From positions 374,501-438,500 of the forward strand of contig NZ_CP151099.1 in NCBI RefSeq assembly GCF_038096175.1: a stretch of DNA of 64,000 bases, written 5' to 3'. A model generated the notes under the pieces. That model did no database searches, was not told where the DNA came from, and saw only the letters and a list, made by a program, of their open reading frames with translations. Shown piece by piece: positions 56,254 through 64,000 of the stretch (positions are counted from its first letter, which is position 1; each line of letters begins with the position of its first letter). The DNA comes from Nostoc sp. UHCC 0302 (GTDB taxonomy: Bacteria > Cyanobacteriota > Cyanobacteriia > Cyanobacteriales > Nostocaceae). A program made the position numbers and the translations under genes.

Positions 56254-58608
56254 ATGAAAATTAAGCACCAACTTCGGCGTTTGTTGCATCGCAAAACTAG
56301 TAAAGTTATCTTGGCTGTACTGCTAATATGTTTGGTAGTACGCTTACTTCCTTATTTTGCGCCGATTCGTACCGCAGACATCGCCCAAAATCAACTGGCA
56401 ATGCAGTTTAGCGATCGCAATGGGCTACCATTAGGAACATTGCTCACTCGTGATCAAGAGCATACAGCTGTAGTGCCATTAAATCAGGTTTCTCCCCAGT
56501 TTATCCATGCAATTTTAGCTGCTGAAGATGCTAGCTTTTATCATCATGGCGCATTGGATATGAAAGCAGTGGCCCGCGCCATCAAAGAAGCTATTCACGC
56601 GAAAAGAATTGTTTCTGGTGCTTCGACAATTACTATGCAGTTGGCGCGGATGTTAGATCCTGTTCCCCGCACTTTATCAGGTAAAGTGAATGAGATTTGG
56701 TTATCTTGGCGGTTAACTGCTGGGATGAATAAAGATGAAATTCTCTCTGCTTATATTAATCGGCTGCCAATGGGCGGGAATATATATGGTGTAGAAGCAG
56801 CAGCCCGTACTTATTTTTCCATACCAGCTAGTGATTTAAATCTTGCCCAAGCTAGTCTTTTGGCTGCAATTCCCAATAATCCCACATACTTTAATCCTTA
56901 TGAACATTGGGAACGGTTAAAGCAACGGCAAAAATACGTCCTGAATCGGATGGTACAAGAAAGGTACATTACTACCCTGATTGCAGAACGCACATCCGCC
57001 GAAAAAGTTGTGTTTCAGTACCGCCAGCCGGGAATTGTTGCCGCCCCACATTTTTTATTTTGGCTAGCTAGTCAGATACCCGCAACCTCCCTAAAAAAAG
57101 AGGGTTACGTTCCCTGCTTTTTAAGGGGGGTTAGGGGGGATCAATTTCTTATCCGCACCACTATAAATCGTCCCTTGCAACAGTTTGTAGAAGCACAGGT
57201 GCAGCAAGTAATTTCTACCCTAGCTGCTAACAATGTCCATGATGCAGCTGCTTTGGTAATTGACAATCATACTGGTGAAGTTTTGGCTTATGTTGGTTCA
57301 CCTGATTACTTTAATGAAGTACAACTAGGACGCAATGATGGAGTACAAGCACTGCGTCAACCGGGTTCTACCTTGAAACCTTTTGTTTATGAATTAGCTT
57401 TAGAAAAAGCTGCGATTCGCCCAAACACCATTTTGGCAGACGTACCTGCTCACTACGCTATTCCCGGCGCGAAACTTTATAGCCCAACAGATTACACTGA
57501 AAAGTTTCTCGGCCCTGTGCGCGTACGTGTGGCTTTGGCGAATTCATTAAATGTACCAGCAGTCAGAGTATTAGAGAAAGTAGGTGTGCAGACTTTTTTA
57601 GAACGTTTACATGAATTGGGATTTGCACACCTCAATCAAACCGCTGAATATTACGGTTTAGGCTTGACTCTCGGTAGTGGTGAAGTCAGTCTCTGGGAAT
57701 TAGCCCACGCTTACCTAACTTTGGCACAACAAGGACAAGCCACTCCCTTAGTAACCACAATTCCCCAGTACCCAGTCCCCACTACCCAGTACCCAGTACC
57801 CAATCCCACAACATGGCAACTCATCACCAATATATTAAGTGACAGCCATGCTCGTGCAACAGCTTTCGGTGTAGACTCTGTGTTAAATTTACCCTTTCCT
57901 GCTGCTGTTAAAACTGGCACATCATCTAATTTTCGCGATACTTGGACGGTTGGCTTTACTACCGATTACACCGTTGCTACTTGGGTAGGGAATTTCAACG
58001 GTGAACCTATGCGACAGGTTTCAGGAGTTACAGGGGCAGCGCCTTTGTGGAATCGGATTATGTTACACTTGCACGAACATCAAGAACCAAGTGATTTTCC
58101 GCCTCCAGAAGGTTTAGTACAATTACCAGTCTGTGCAATTTCTGGGTTACGTCCAACACCAGATTGTACCTCAGTAGTACAGGAATATTTCTATCCTGAA
58201 GACAAAATTGCTTACGATCGCAACAACAATTTCAATTTGCCGCCAGAGTATAATGAATGGCTGGCAAGACAGCAGCAATCTAATTTTGCTGGTAATTTGA
58301 GAATTGTATCTCCTCACGATGGTGATTTATTTGTGTTGTATCCCGGTGAAGAGGATAAGCAAAAGCTGGAGTTTAAGCTAGCAGGAACCAAATCTGCATC
58401 TGTAGAGTGGTGGTTGAATGGTGAAAAGCTAGATACACAGTCAGCTAATTCTGTATTTTGGTATCTGCGTCCTGGTAACTGGACTTTAGAAGCTAAAAGT
58501 GATGCAATGAGCGATAAGGTAAGTTTTCAAGTCGAGTTAGCCAGGATAAAACCCACACGCCGAGGTTTTTCTGTGGGTAATTCTGACTTCAAAAGCGATC
58601 GCCCATAA
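56254..58608 (+). CDS. pbpC: Penicillin-binding protein 1C (PbpC)
   Basis: A 784-residue bifunctional peptidoglycan synthase. TM anchor at about 18-36, GT51 transglycosylase with ILAAEDASFYHHGALDMKAV and the SGASTITMQLARM block, then the transpeptidase with SxxK in QPGSTLKPF, SLN in LANSLNVPA and KTGTS in AVKTGTSSNF. The C-terminal beta domain (about 680-780) is the PbpC/BiPBP_C type. ATG at 56254 follows an in-frame TTG. Two inserts from repeat DNA interrupt conserved regions: KKEGYVPCFLRGVRGD between GT and TP domains, and PQYPVPTTQYPVPNP in the TP domain. Both keep the frame. Confidence 0.94.
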   Translation: MKIKHQLRRLLHRKTSKVILAVLLICLVVRLLPYFAPIRTADIAQNQLAMQFSDRNGLPLGTLLTRDQEHTAVVPLNQVSPQFIHAILAAEDASFYHHGALDMKAVARAIKEAIHAKRIVSGASTITMQLARMLDPVPRTLSGKVNEIWLSWRLTAGMNKDEILSAYINRLPMGGNIYGVEAAARTYFSIPASDLNLAQASLLAAIPNNPTYFNPYEHWERLKQRQKYVLNRMVQERYITTLIAERTSAEKVVFQYRQPGIVAAPHFLFWLASQIPATSLKKEGYVPCFLRGVRGDQFLIRTTINRPLQQFVEAQVQQVISTLAANNVHDAAALVIDNHTGEVLAYVGSPDYFNEVQLGRNDGVQALRQPGSTLKPFVYELALEKAAIRPNTILADVPAHYAIPGAKLYSPTDYTEKFLGPVRVRVALANSLNVPAVRVLEKVGVQTFLERLHELGFAHLNQTAEYYGLGLTLGSGEVSLWELAHAYLTLAQQGQATPLVTTIPQYPVPTTQYPVPNPTTWQLITNILSDSHARATAFGVDSVLNLPFPAAVKTGTSSNFRDTWTVGFTTDYTVATWVGNFNGEPMRQVSGVTGAAPLWNRIMLHLHEHQEPSDFPPPEGLVQLPVCAISGLRPTPDCTSVVQEYFYPEDKIAYDRNNNFNLPPEYNEWLARQQQSNFAGNLRIVSPHDGDLFVLYPGEEDKQKLEFKLAGTKSASVEWWLNGEKLDTQSANSVFWYLRPGNWTLEAKSDAMSDKVSFQVELARIKPTRRGFSVGNSDFKSDRP

Positions 58609-59082
58609 TCATACCAATTTGTAATTTGTAATTAAGACAGCAAAAGCTGCTGTTACAACCTAATGAATGTTTCTAACAGCAACTTGAGCATCCATAAGAA
58701 CACTTTAAGCGTTTCTAACCACACCTTAAGCGTTACTTATAACTCAATCAATATTTTTAACAACAGCTTTAATTTTCCTAGCAATAGCATCTGTTGTGGT
58801 AACAAATGTTAACCCGCTAATTATCATGTCTACTTGTGAGCTTGCTTTAGCTCAAGTTTATTATTACCCAATATGGTAAATGGGCGATCGCTTAGGCAGT
58901 GGCTGTACTTGGATTTGCTAAGTTAACTCAACCTAGGCATCTGTCGTATTTCTTTTAGAATAAACCATTGGTATATCCGTGCGATCGCGGAAAAATTAAT
59001 CTCTTCCTTGAGAAATTTGCCGTTTGGAAGTTGATGTTATACATTATTGATGCTCAAGTTAGAATAATAGATTCATCTACTA
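58609..59082. other. Intergenic region with degenerate repeats
   Basis: 474 bp. Between 58660 and 58812 a frame of 49 codons contains recurring Ser/Asn motifs from a degenerate DNA repeat (TTAAGCGTT); no ribosome binding site, so I do not call it. A HIP1-like GCGATCGC lies near 58885 and 58982. Confidence 0.4.
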
Positions 59083-59250
59083 ATGACAACTACACAGACT
59101 GCTCCCAAGACAAAAGAACATAAATCCGCTAAGAAGAAACACCAGTCTTTTCCTAGCATGGATATTGGTACTCCTAAAGTACCACTCCGCAAACGCAACC
59201 AGCCCAAGCAACAGCATGAGTTACTCAGTGATTGGGAACACGCAAGTTAA
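59083..59250 (+). CDS. 55-residue basic hypothetical protein
   Basis: A short frame beginning MTTTQTAPKTKEHKSAKKKH and ending ELLSDWEHAS. It is Lys/Gln-rich and probably disordered. No clear ribosome binding site is seen. The stop falls 4 bp before that of the convergent gene. The protein-like composition is the main support. Confidence 0.45.
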   Translation: MTTTQTAPKTKEHKSAKKKHQSFPSMDIGTPKVPLRKRNQPKQQHELLSDWEHAS

Positions 59251-59254
59251 TTTG

Positions 59255-59836
59255 CTACTTTAATTCCCAATCACATAGCTGAGACGTAGGTGACATCCGA
59301 GGGAAACTATATTGATAAAATCCCTGAATATCCAGTGAAGCATTGCGGTATAGAATCCACTTAGCAGCATCCTCGCTATCATTTGTGGTACTAACTACAC
59401 GTCCTTGACTAACTGTCAAGCGCCCTTCAGAATCCCACGTAAATGCAGATTCAGGCGTGTTTTTCAACAGATTTACACCCCATGATATCGCTAAAGCTTC
59501 ACCTATGATATGGTTGCCGTTGACAATACCTCGAATACAGATAAAGTGATCTGAGTGAGGATAGCCATAATATCCATCAACACGATTTTCGACTTTACTA
59601 AAATTTAAACAAACTCCTGCTCCATCTCGCCAGTCTTGAGGATCGGGTTGACTACACAACTGGTAATTACCATTTGCTAAACTTGCAATGTTGACTGTTT
59701 GAGCTGTAACCCAAAGGTTTTGGAGTGGTAGAGATAGACTCTGTTTGTCTTTAACTTGGCTGTAAGAAATTAGCGAATCTGTTAACAGTGCTGTAAAGAC
59801 TAGACTCAGCAACAAGAAATTGCTTCTAATCTGCAT
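59255..59836 (-). CDS. Secreted hypothetical protein
   Basis: A 193-residue protein with a signal peptide (MQIRSNFLLLSLVFTALLTDS). I start at the Met at 59836 because GGAGGTGAG lies just before it; the frame goes 8 codons further up. The mature part has Cys in YQLCSQPDPQ, GAGVCLNF, HFICIRG and LCDWELK, which could form two disulfides. No family is recognised. It is in the same orientation as the small membrane gene 60017-59904. Confidence 0.7.
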   Translation of the reverse strand: MQIRSNFLLLSLVFTALLTDSLISYSQVKDKQSLSLPLQNLWVTAQTVNIASLANGNYQLCSQPDPQDWRDGAGVCLNFSKVENRVDGYYGYPHSDHFICIRGIVNGNHIIGEALAISWGVNLLKNTPESAFTWDSEGRLTVSQGRVVSTTNDSEDAAKWILYRNASLDIQGFYQYSFPRMSPTSQLCDWELK

Positions 59837-59903
59837 AATCTCACCTCCAACTCTTGGCAAGGCTGGCTTTTTTAGGAGATTTGAGATTGGAATCAGTTAA
59901 TCT

Positions 59904-60017
59904 CTAAATAACTGGAGCCGCAGACACTGCTAACAACATTAACAGTAATAAAATTAGCAGACTGATTTTGACGAATAAGTAGGTGGTAATATCAGATAAG
60001 GGAAAAATGTCAATCAT
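59904..60017 (-). CDS. 37-residue single-helix membrane protein
   Basis: A very small gene with a very good ribosome binding site (GGAGGTG, six bases before the ATG). The protein starts MIDIFPLSDITTYLFVK and continues with one hydrophobic helix (LLILLLLMLLAVSAA). Its size and plan are like the small subunits of photosynthetic and respiratory membrane complexes, but I recognise no family. It lies 67 bp upstream of the secreted protein gene. Confidence 0.65.
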   Translation of the reverse strand: MIDIFPLSDITTYLFVKISLLILLLLMLLAVSAAPVI

Positions 60018-60157
60018 TTTACACCTCCATTTGCAAATCTTGTGGAGTTATCTGAGCCGTTGAGCAAACCATGTAAAGAGAGGCTACTTTTTATCTAGCC
60101 TTGGTTTGCTATATCTCTATTATCTCTCAATAATAAACTTGTTGAAAAAAGAATGTA

Positions 60158-60209
60158 ACAAATCCTTTGGTAGAGATGCTCTCTAGCAGGCCTCTACCAA
60201 AGGATTTGT
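60158..60209 (-). terminator. 18-bp perfect inverted repeat after the Rieske protein gene
   Basis: ACAAATCCTTTGGTAGAG at 60158-60175 pairs with CTCTACCAAAGGATTTGT at 60192-60209 with a 16-base loop. On the minus strand a TTCTTTTTT run follows about 10 bases later, so it may end the Rieske gene transcript. The TAGAGA core also fits the interspersed palindrome family. Confidence 0.55.
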
Positions 60210-60229
60210 CAGCCTCCCAGAATCATCTG

Positions 60230-60589
60230 CTATTCTTCTTGCACATCAATCCAGATACTCCCTTCATCGACGCGAATCGGAAACACCGACAGTAATTTTT
60301 GTTTGGAAATCAATGAAAATACCTTGCTGATACCGGGCGGCCAAGGACACCACTCTTTTACCTCACCAGTACGCAGGTCAAAAGCACTGCGATGTGTAGG
60401 ACAAACAATTGCTCCATCTTCAGTAATTTTGCCATTTTTCAAAGGCAATTTTAAATGAGGACAGGCGTTGTTTACGGCATATAGCTCATTTTCATGATTC
60501 AAAAGCAGGATATTCTGCTTACCAACTTTTACCACCTGTCGCCCACCGGGTGCAAGTGCATCAACTGCAAGAACTTTAGTCCAGCTCAT
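60230..60589 (-). CDS. Rieske-type [2Fe-2S] ferredoxin
   Basis: A 119-residue soluble Rieske domain. The cluster ligands are C-x-H in NACPHLKLPL and C-x-x-H in VCPTHRSAFDL. Similar proteins serve as electron carriers for oxygenases or as NirD-like modules. The neighbouring gene is a carbonic anhydrase, so no partner oxygenase is adjacent; the Rieske oxygenase at 43.5 kb is distant. AGGAGA precedes the ATG. Confidence 0.9.
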   Translation of the reverse strand: MSWTKVLAVDALAPGGRQVVKVGKQNILLLNHENELYAVNNACPHLKLPLKNGKITEDGAIVCPTHRSAFDLRTGEVKEWCPWPPGISKVFSLISKQKLLSVFPIRVDEGSIWIDVQEE

Positions 60590-60652
60590 TAGGTTCTCCT
60601 CTCCTAATAGACCTGCTTTCAGTTTCCCGCAATTGTGACTCGTGCGATCGCT

Positions 60653-61234
60653 TTAACTAGCTTTACCAATTTCTATAGCTTCAGGAATTTCAATTAATTT
60701 CCCAATTTGAACATCGTAGAGATAGCCATAAATCGGAATTTCCCGCGGTACTAATGGGTGATTGCGAATCCGTTTCACATCAGCATACACACTTTCTGCT
60801 TGCTCACCAATAGTTAACCAATCAATGAATTCAGCTTCACCCGAACCTTCTCCAGAGCCAACATCATGCCAACCCGTCGCGTCTATCTTGGCAGTTTTTA
60901 AACTATTAGCCAGTAGATTTCTCATAACTTTGTCTGTGAAGGTTTCCATACCACAATTCGTGTGGTGAATCACAAACCATTCACGAGTACCCAATAGTTT
61001 GTAAGAAATGACTAACGAGCGAATAGCATCGTCACTAGCACGTCCACCTGCATTTCTAATCACATGGGCGTCCCCTTCAGCTAATCCAGCAAACTTTGCT
61101 GGGTCAAGTCGCGCATCCATGCAAGTCAGAATTGCAAATTTACGAGCCGGAGGAATCGTCAGGTTGCCTTTATTACCAAAATTTTCAACGTAAGCTTGGT
61201 TAGCTGATAAGACTTCTGTTAATATTTGACCCAT
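60653..61234 (-). CDS. Beta-class carbonic anhydrase
   Basis: A 193-residue enzyme, started at the Met at 61234 ([10 protein letters not shown]), 18 codons inside the longest frame. Zinc ligands and catalytic dyad are visible: CMDARLDP (Cys, Asp-Arg) and HHTNCGM (His, Cys). It converts CO2 and bicarbonate. It has no carboxysomal targeting feature that I can identify. It is upstream of the Rieske ferredoxin gene on the same strand, 63 bp apart. Confidence 0.9.
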   Translation of the reverse strand: MGQILTEVLSANQAYVENFGNKGNLTIPPARKFAILTCMDARLDPAKFAGLAEGDAHVIRNAGGRASDDAIRSLVISYKLLGTREWFVIHHTNCGMETFTDKVMRNLLANSLKTAKIDATGWHDVGSGEGSGEAEFIDWLTIGEQAESVYADVKRIRNHPLVPREIPIYGYLYDVQIGKLIEIPEAIEIGKAS

Positions 61235-61388
61235 AATTTTGACTTTATGTCTTTGCAGACGAAAGTTTAACCAGCAACTTAAAGGCATTAACCTAATGTT
61301 GCTGATTTAAACTACGATAAATTGATAGAGTTAAAGTACTTTGTAAAAGTACTCTCCCACGAGTTCATTTAAAAAGCAAGTATTATTT

Positions 61389-61537
61389 TAACGTGAGTTC
61401 GATGAACCTCTCCCTCCCAACCTCCCTCTCCGAAGCGGAGAGGGAGGAGCAACGAAAAAATCATCGTTTTACTCCCCTCTCCTCGTAGGAGAGGGGCTGG
61501 GGGAGAGGTCAATATTGCACTTGTCGAACTCACGTTA
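61389..61537. repeat. MITE-like element with 14-bp inverted ends and internal hairpins
   Basis: TAACGTGAGTTCGA at 61389-61402 and TCGAACTCACGTTA at 61524-61537 form perfect terminal inverted repeats. Inside, CCTCCCTCTCCG pairs with CGGAGAGGGAGG and CCCCTCTCCT pairs with AGGAGAGGGG. The 149-bp element carries no gene and lies between tmk and the carbonic anhydrase gene. Confidence 0.8.
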
Positions 61538-61570
61538 TTTTATATATTGCTTCTCATCTTAGAGCGATAC

Positions 61571-62230
61571 CTACGGTAGACCTTTGAGATGTCCGCGTAA
61601 AATTTCCTGAATCGCCTGTTGCACAGCCTCTTTACTCAAGCTGCCATCTACTCGTACAATTCGCTCTGGATAGGATGCAGCTAACTCTGTATATCCTTGT
61701 TGCACACGCCGATGAAAAGCGATTGTCTCTTGTTCAATGCGGTCTAATGTTGGTTCGCTTCCTCGTTTGCGGGTAAGTCCTATCTCTACATCAACATCTA
61801 GCCAGATAGTTAAGTCACTTTCTAGTCCACCAGTAGCAATATTATTGAGTTGATTGATTAAACTCATATTTAAACCCCGACCATAGCCTTGGTAGGCAAT
61901 AGTAGAGTCGGTGTAGCGATCGCATAAAATATATTTACCTGCTGCCAGATTTGGCTTCAGCTCTTGTTCAACGTGTTGCGATCGGTCAGCAGCATACAAC
62001 AAAAGTTCTGTAACTTCAGCAACTGGCTTGCCCTGAGCGGGGCCGAAGGGTTTATTCTCTACTTTCTCTAGCAACAGGCGGCGAAGATGCAAACCTAACT
62101 CTGTTCCCCCTGGTTCACGAGTTGCAACCACAGAAACACCCAAACTTTGCAGCCATTCCCCACAAAGCAGCATTTGACTGGTTTTACCGCAACCTTCTAC
62201 CCCTTCAAATACAATTAATTTGCCACCCAT
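61571..62230 (-). CDS. tmk: Thymidylate kinase
   Basis: A 219-residue dTMP kinase. P-loop GVEGCGKTSQ (10-19), DR motif in LCDRYTDSTIAYQGYGRG, and TREPGGTELG. It converts dTMP to dTDP. At residues about 60-69 (NKPFGPAQGKP) it has an insert encoded by a GCCCTGAGCGG-type repeat that is usually intergenic; VAEVTELLLYAADRSQHV continues normally. The function is probably kept because the insert is in a loop. Confidence 0.95.
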   Translation of the reverse strand: MGGKLIVFEGVEGCGKTSQMLLCGEWLQSLGVSVVATREPGGTELGLHLRRLLLEKVENKPFGPAQGKPVAEVTELLLYAADRSQHVEQELKPNLAAGKYILCDRYTDSTIAYQGYGRGLNMSLINQLNNIATGGLESDLTIWLDVDVEIGLTRKRGSEPTLDRIEQETIAFHRRVQQGYTELAASYPERIVRVDGSLSKEAVQQAIQEILRGHLKGLP

Positions 62231-62396
62231 GCTTTTTTAACTTCGCTGCAATAGACTCGTTCACTCACGTTTTATCAAGAATAGCGCGAAGTGTAAAACC
62301 TAGCTCTATGGTTGATAAATTAAGCTTGGGACAAAGATTAGGCAGAAATCACCAAATTGTGTAAAGATAAAGAAAAGCTTAAGAAGTGAGAGACTC

Positions 62397-62651
62397 ATGA
62401 TAACTGCCAAAATGATGCAACACCTATGGGCTGTAATCGAGTCTACACACGTCAGCACTCTGCTCCAGTTTGACGATGCGGCTTTAGTAAAATTGCTGCT
62501 TCAGCAGTTAAAAATCAACCAGGGAATTGACGAGCAGACAGATAGCAATTTGAATAATTATATCAAATCTAAATTACCGCTAATTCGTGACACGGCTGAA
62601 GGGCGGTTAACCTTCGGGCAAGATAATTCTTACCAAGAACAAGACGTATGA
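62397..62651 (+). CDS. Small conserved protein, paralogue of 8826-9056
   Basis: An 84-residue helical protein aligning with the 8826-9056 product (shared HLW..iEsT..STLL, D..LVK.LL.Q, YIKSK..LIRD.AEGRL). GAGAG precedes the ATG. It sits directly ahead of the small membrane protein gene, 43 bp apart, and could be co-transcribed. Function unknown. Confidence 0.75.
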   Translation: MITAKMMQHLWAVIESTHVSTLLQFDDAALVKLLLQQLKINQGIDEQTDSNLNNYIKSKLPLIRDTAEGRLTFGQDNSYQEQDV

Positions 62652-62694
62652 TTTTTTGCTAATAAGCATTTTAGGAGAGTTAAAACAGTTCAAT

Positions 62695-62949
62695 ATGATG
62701 AATCACTGGCTAGGCATAGCCCTGGTAGCTTATCTAATTGGAGCGGCGATTGAAGGGGTGAGTGCAGCCAGTCAGTTATCTCATTCATTACCTGAGCTAA
62801 CTAACAGCACACAAGACCAGGCGCAAAAATCTGCTACTTCACCTAACTCCAGATGGCGAGTTTTCGCTGCGATCGCCTCGGTAAGTATATGTGGAGCATT
62901 CTTCTGGCCCTGTCGTCTGCTGCACCGTTCAATAAAAAGGGACGTTTGA
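62695..62949 (+). CDS. Small membrane protein, hypothetical
   Basis: A protein of 84 residues when started at ATG 62695 (MMNHWLGIALVAYLIG); an in-frame TTG at 62656 would add 13. AGGAGAG lies 16-20 bases before it. It has two hydrophobic segments (LGIALVAYLIGAAIEG; VFAAIASVSICGAFFW) separated by a polar stretch. No family is recognised. Confidence 0.55.
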   Translation: MMNHWLGIALVAYLIGAAIEGVSAASQLSHSLPELTNSTQDQAQKSATSPNSRWRVFAAIASVSICGAFFWPCRLLHRSIKRDV

Positions 62950-63284
62950 CGAAATAATGTGTAATTTATAGGAATTATTTTTAATCTTTGAAAGTTGAAA
63001 TTTTCATCAAAATTTGCTCAGGATGAATCAGTGCTATTTGGAAGATATCATTACTGATCAATGAGAGTTTAACTATACCCTTAAGCATCGTATTTAGTTG
63101 AATATTACCGAGATTGAACTGAGTATTTTGACTCGTCAATGTCTTGACTAACAGATTCTTATGATTGCAATTACGAATTGCTTTGACTAATCCCACACGC
63201 TCGATGTAGGAGATTATTAAAATGTCGTTATACTTCCTAAACTAAATAGTCAAGCTCAAGTTCGATTCCCTACTCTAAGCACTC
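62950..63284. other. Intergenic region without a supported gene
   Basis: 335 bp, AT-rich. The string GTTCGATTCC near 63260 resembles a tRNA T-loop, but no cloverleaf can be built around it. A minus-strand frame (63196-62981) lacks a ribosome binding site and recognisable pattern. Confidence 0.45.
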
Positions 63285-64000
63285 ATGGAAAACTTTATTT
63301 TTTACAACCCAGTTAAAATCCTATTTGGCAAAGGTCAAATAGCCAATATTACTGCTGAAATTCCTGCTGATGCCAAAATTCTCATAACTTACGGCGGAGG
63401 CAGTATTAAAAGCAATGGTGTATACGACCAGGTAAAGTCTGCGTTAGCTGGACATAATGTGATTGAGTTTGGCGGTATCGAACCAAATCCTCACCTAGAA
63501 ACCCTCTTGAAAGCTGTTGAACTGGTACGGAATGAAGGCATCAACTTTCTACTAGCAGTAGGTGGCGGTTCTGTTCTCGATGGCACTAAATTTATTGCAG
63601 CTGCGGTTCCCTTTGTCGGCGACCCTTGGGATATCTTAGCAAAGAACGCACCTATAACTGCTGCTGTACCTTTAGGTGCTGTGTTGACGCTTCCAGCAAC
63701 CGGCTCAGAAATGAATACTAACTCGGTCGTCACAAAGTGGGAAACTCAGGAAAAACTGCATTTTAGTAGCCCCTTGGTGTTTCCGCGCTTCTCTGTTCTC
63801 GATCCAGAAACGACTTTCTCGTTACCTGTGCGGCAAATTAGCAATGGAATAGTTGATGCTTATACCCATGTGATGGAACAGTATTTGACTTATCCAGTAA
63901 ATGCGCCATTGCAAGACCAGATTGCTGAGTCAATCCTCAAAACGCTAATTGAGGAAGGGCCAAAAACTCTAGCTAATCTCCAAGACTACGATGCACGGGC
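63285..64000 (+). CDS. Iron-type alcohol dehydrogenase, YqhD/BDH-like, cut at the window edge
   Basis: The first 238 codons of an iron-containing alcohol dehydrogenase/aldehyde reductase. It begins MENFIFYNPVKILFGKG. The nucleotide-binding GGGS (AVGGGSVLDGTKF), TGSEMNTNSVVT and the metal-binding NGIVDAYTHVMEQY are present. Related YqhD-type enzymes reduce aldehydes with NADPH. The 3' end, including the last His ligands, is outside the window. Confidence 0.9.
   Translation, partial: MENFIFYNPVKILFGKGQIANITAEIPADAKILITYGGGSIKSNGVYDQVKSALAGHNVIEFGGIEPNPHLETLLKAVELVRNEGINFLLAVGGGSVLDGTKFIAAAVPFVGDPWDILAKNAPITAAVPLGAVLTLPATGSEMNTNSVVTKWETQEKLHFSSPLVFPRFSVLDPETTFSLPVRQISNGIVDAYTHVMEQYLTYPVNAPLQDQIAESILKTLIEEGPKTLANLQDYDAR

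Noticed and set aside
58663-58812. 49-codon plus-strand frame rich in Ser and Asn
   Set aside because: Derived from a degenerate DNA repeat with no ribosome binding site.
62981-63196. 71-codon minus-strand frame
   Set aside because: No ribosome binding site or recognisable pattern; AT-rich spacer.
63250-63278. tRNA-like string GTTCGATTCC
   Set aside because: No matching T-stem, anticodon arm or acceptor stem can be formed around it.

Overview
The window is chromosomal DNA from a cyanobacterium, most likely a filamentous Nostocales-type genome. The support is a psbA gene for photosystem II D1, squalene-hopene cyclase beside an HpnB-type glycosyltransferase, a Rieske oxygenase of the pheophorbide a oxygenase type, scattered HIP1 octamers (GCGATCGC), heptameric tandem repeats and many small palindromic interspersed repeats. 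No tRNA, rRNA, CRISPR array or phage module was found. The right edge cuts an iron-type alcohol dehydrogenase gene.

Layout. 0-13 kb holds a DUF305 lipoprotein, a GH31 alpha-glucosidase, two PRC-barrel-like proteins, a receiver-only protein, an NRAMP-like transporter coupled to a lipoprotein, a methyltransferase, a group 2 sigma factor and several small proteins. 11-31.6 kb is dominated by a minus-strand purine/ureide set: BMP-type binding protein, double ATPase, two permeases, a PuuE-like deacetylase, an AllA-like protein, xanthine dehydrogenase subunits, XdhC and a MocA-like nucleotidyltransferase. A second AllA-like gene lies on the plus strand at 11 kb. A 1619-bp IS4-type element with a 10-bp target duplication sits inside this region and has split the receiver domain of a hybrid histidine kinase.

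32-45 kb holds an HtrA-type protease, hpnB and shc back to back, recR, a DUF29 protein, psbA (E130 form), a GHL10-type glycosyl hydrolase and a Rieske oxygenase. 45-64 kb holds a PstS-like binding protein divergent from a 711-residue fusion of a Cache sensor to a pentameric ligand-gated ion channel-like module, then a membrane acyltransferase-like protein, an alpha-2-macroglobulin gene now split in two frames, its usual partner pbpC, two Rieske/secreted protein genes, a beta-carbonic anhydrase, tmk and small proteins.

The most interesting points are the Cache-channel fusion, the IS-split kinase whose two halves and target duplication can be read exactly, a 67-bp inverted repeat pair flanking only the ABC ATPase gene, repeated in-frame insertion of intergenic repeat DNA into conserved proteins (GH31, XDH, HpnB, PbpC, Tmk) and a frame-breaking one in the macroglobulin, and a recR gene with no ordinary start codon at the expected place. 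All functional assignments come from reading motifs by eye; no database search was run.
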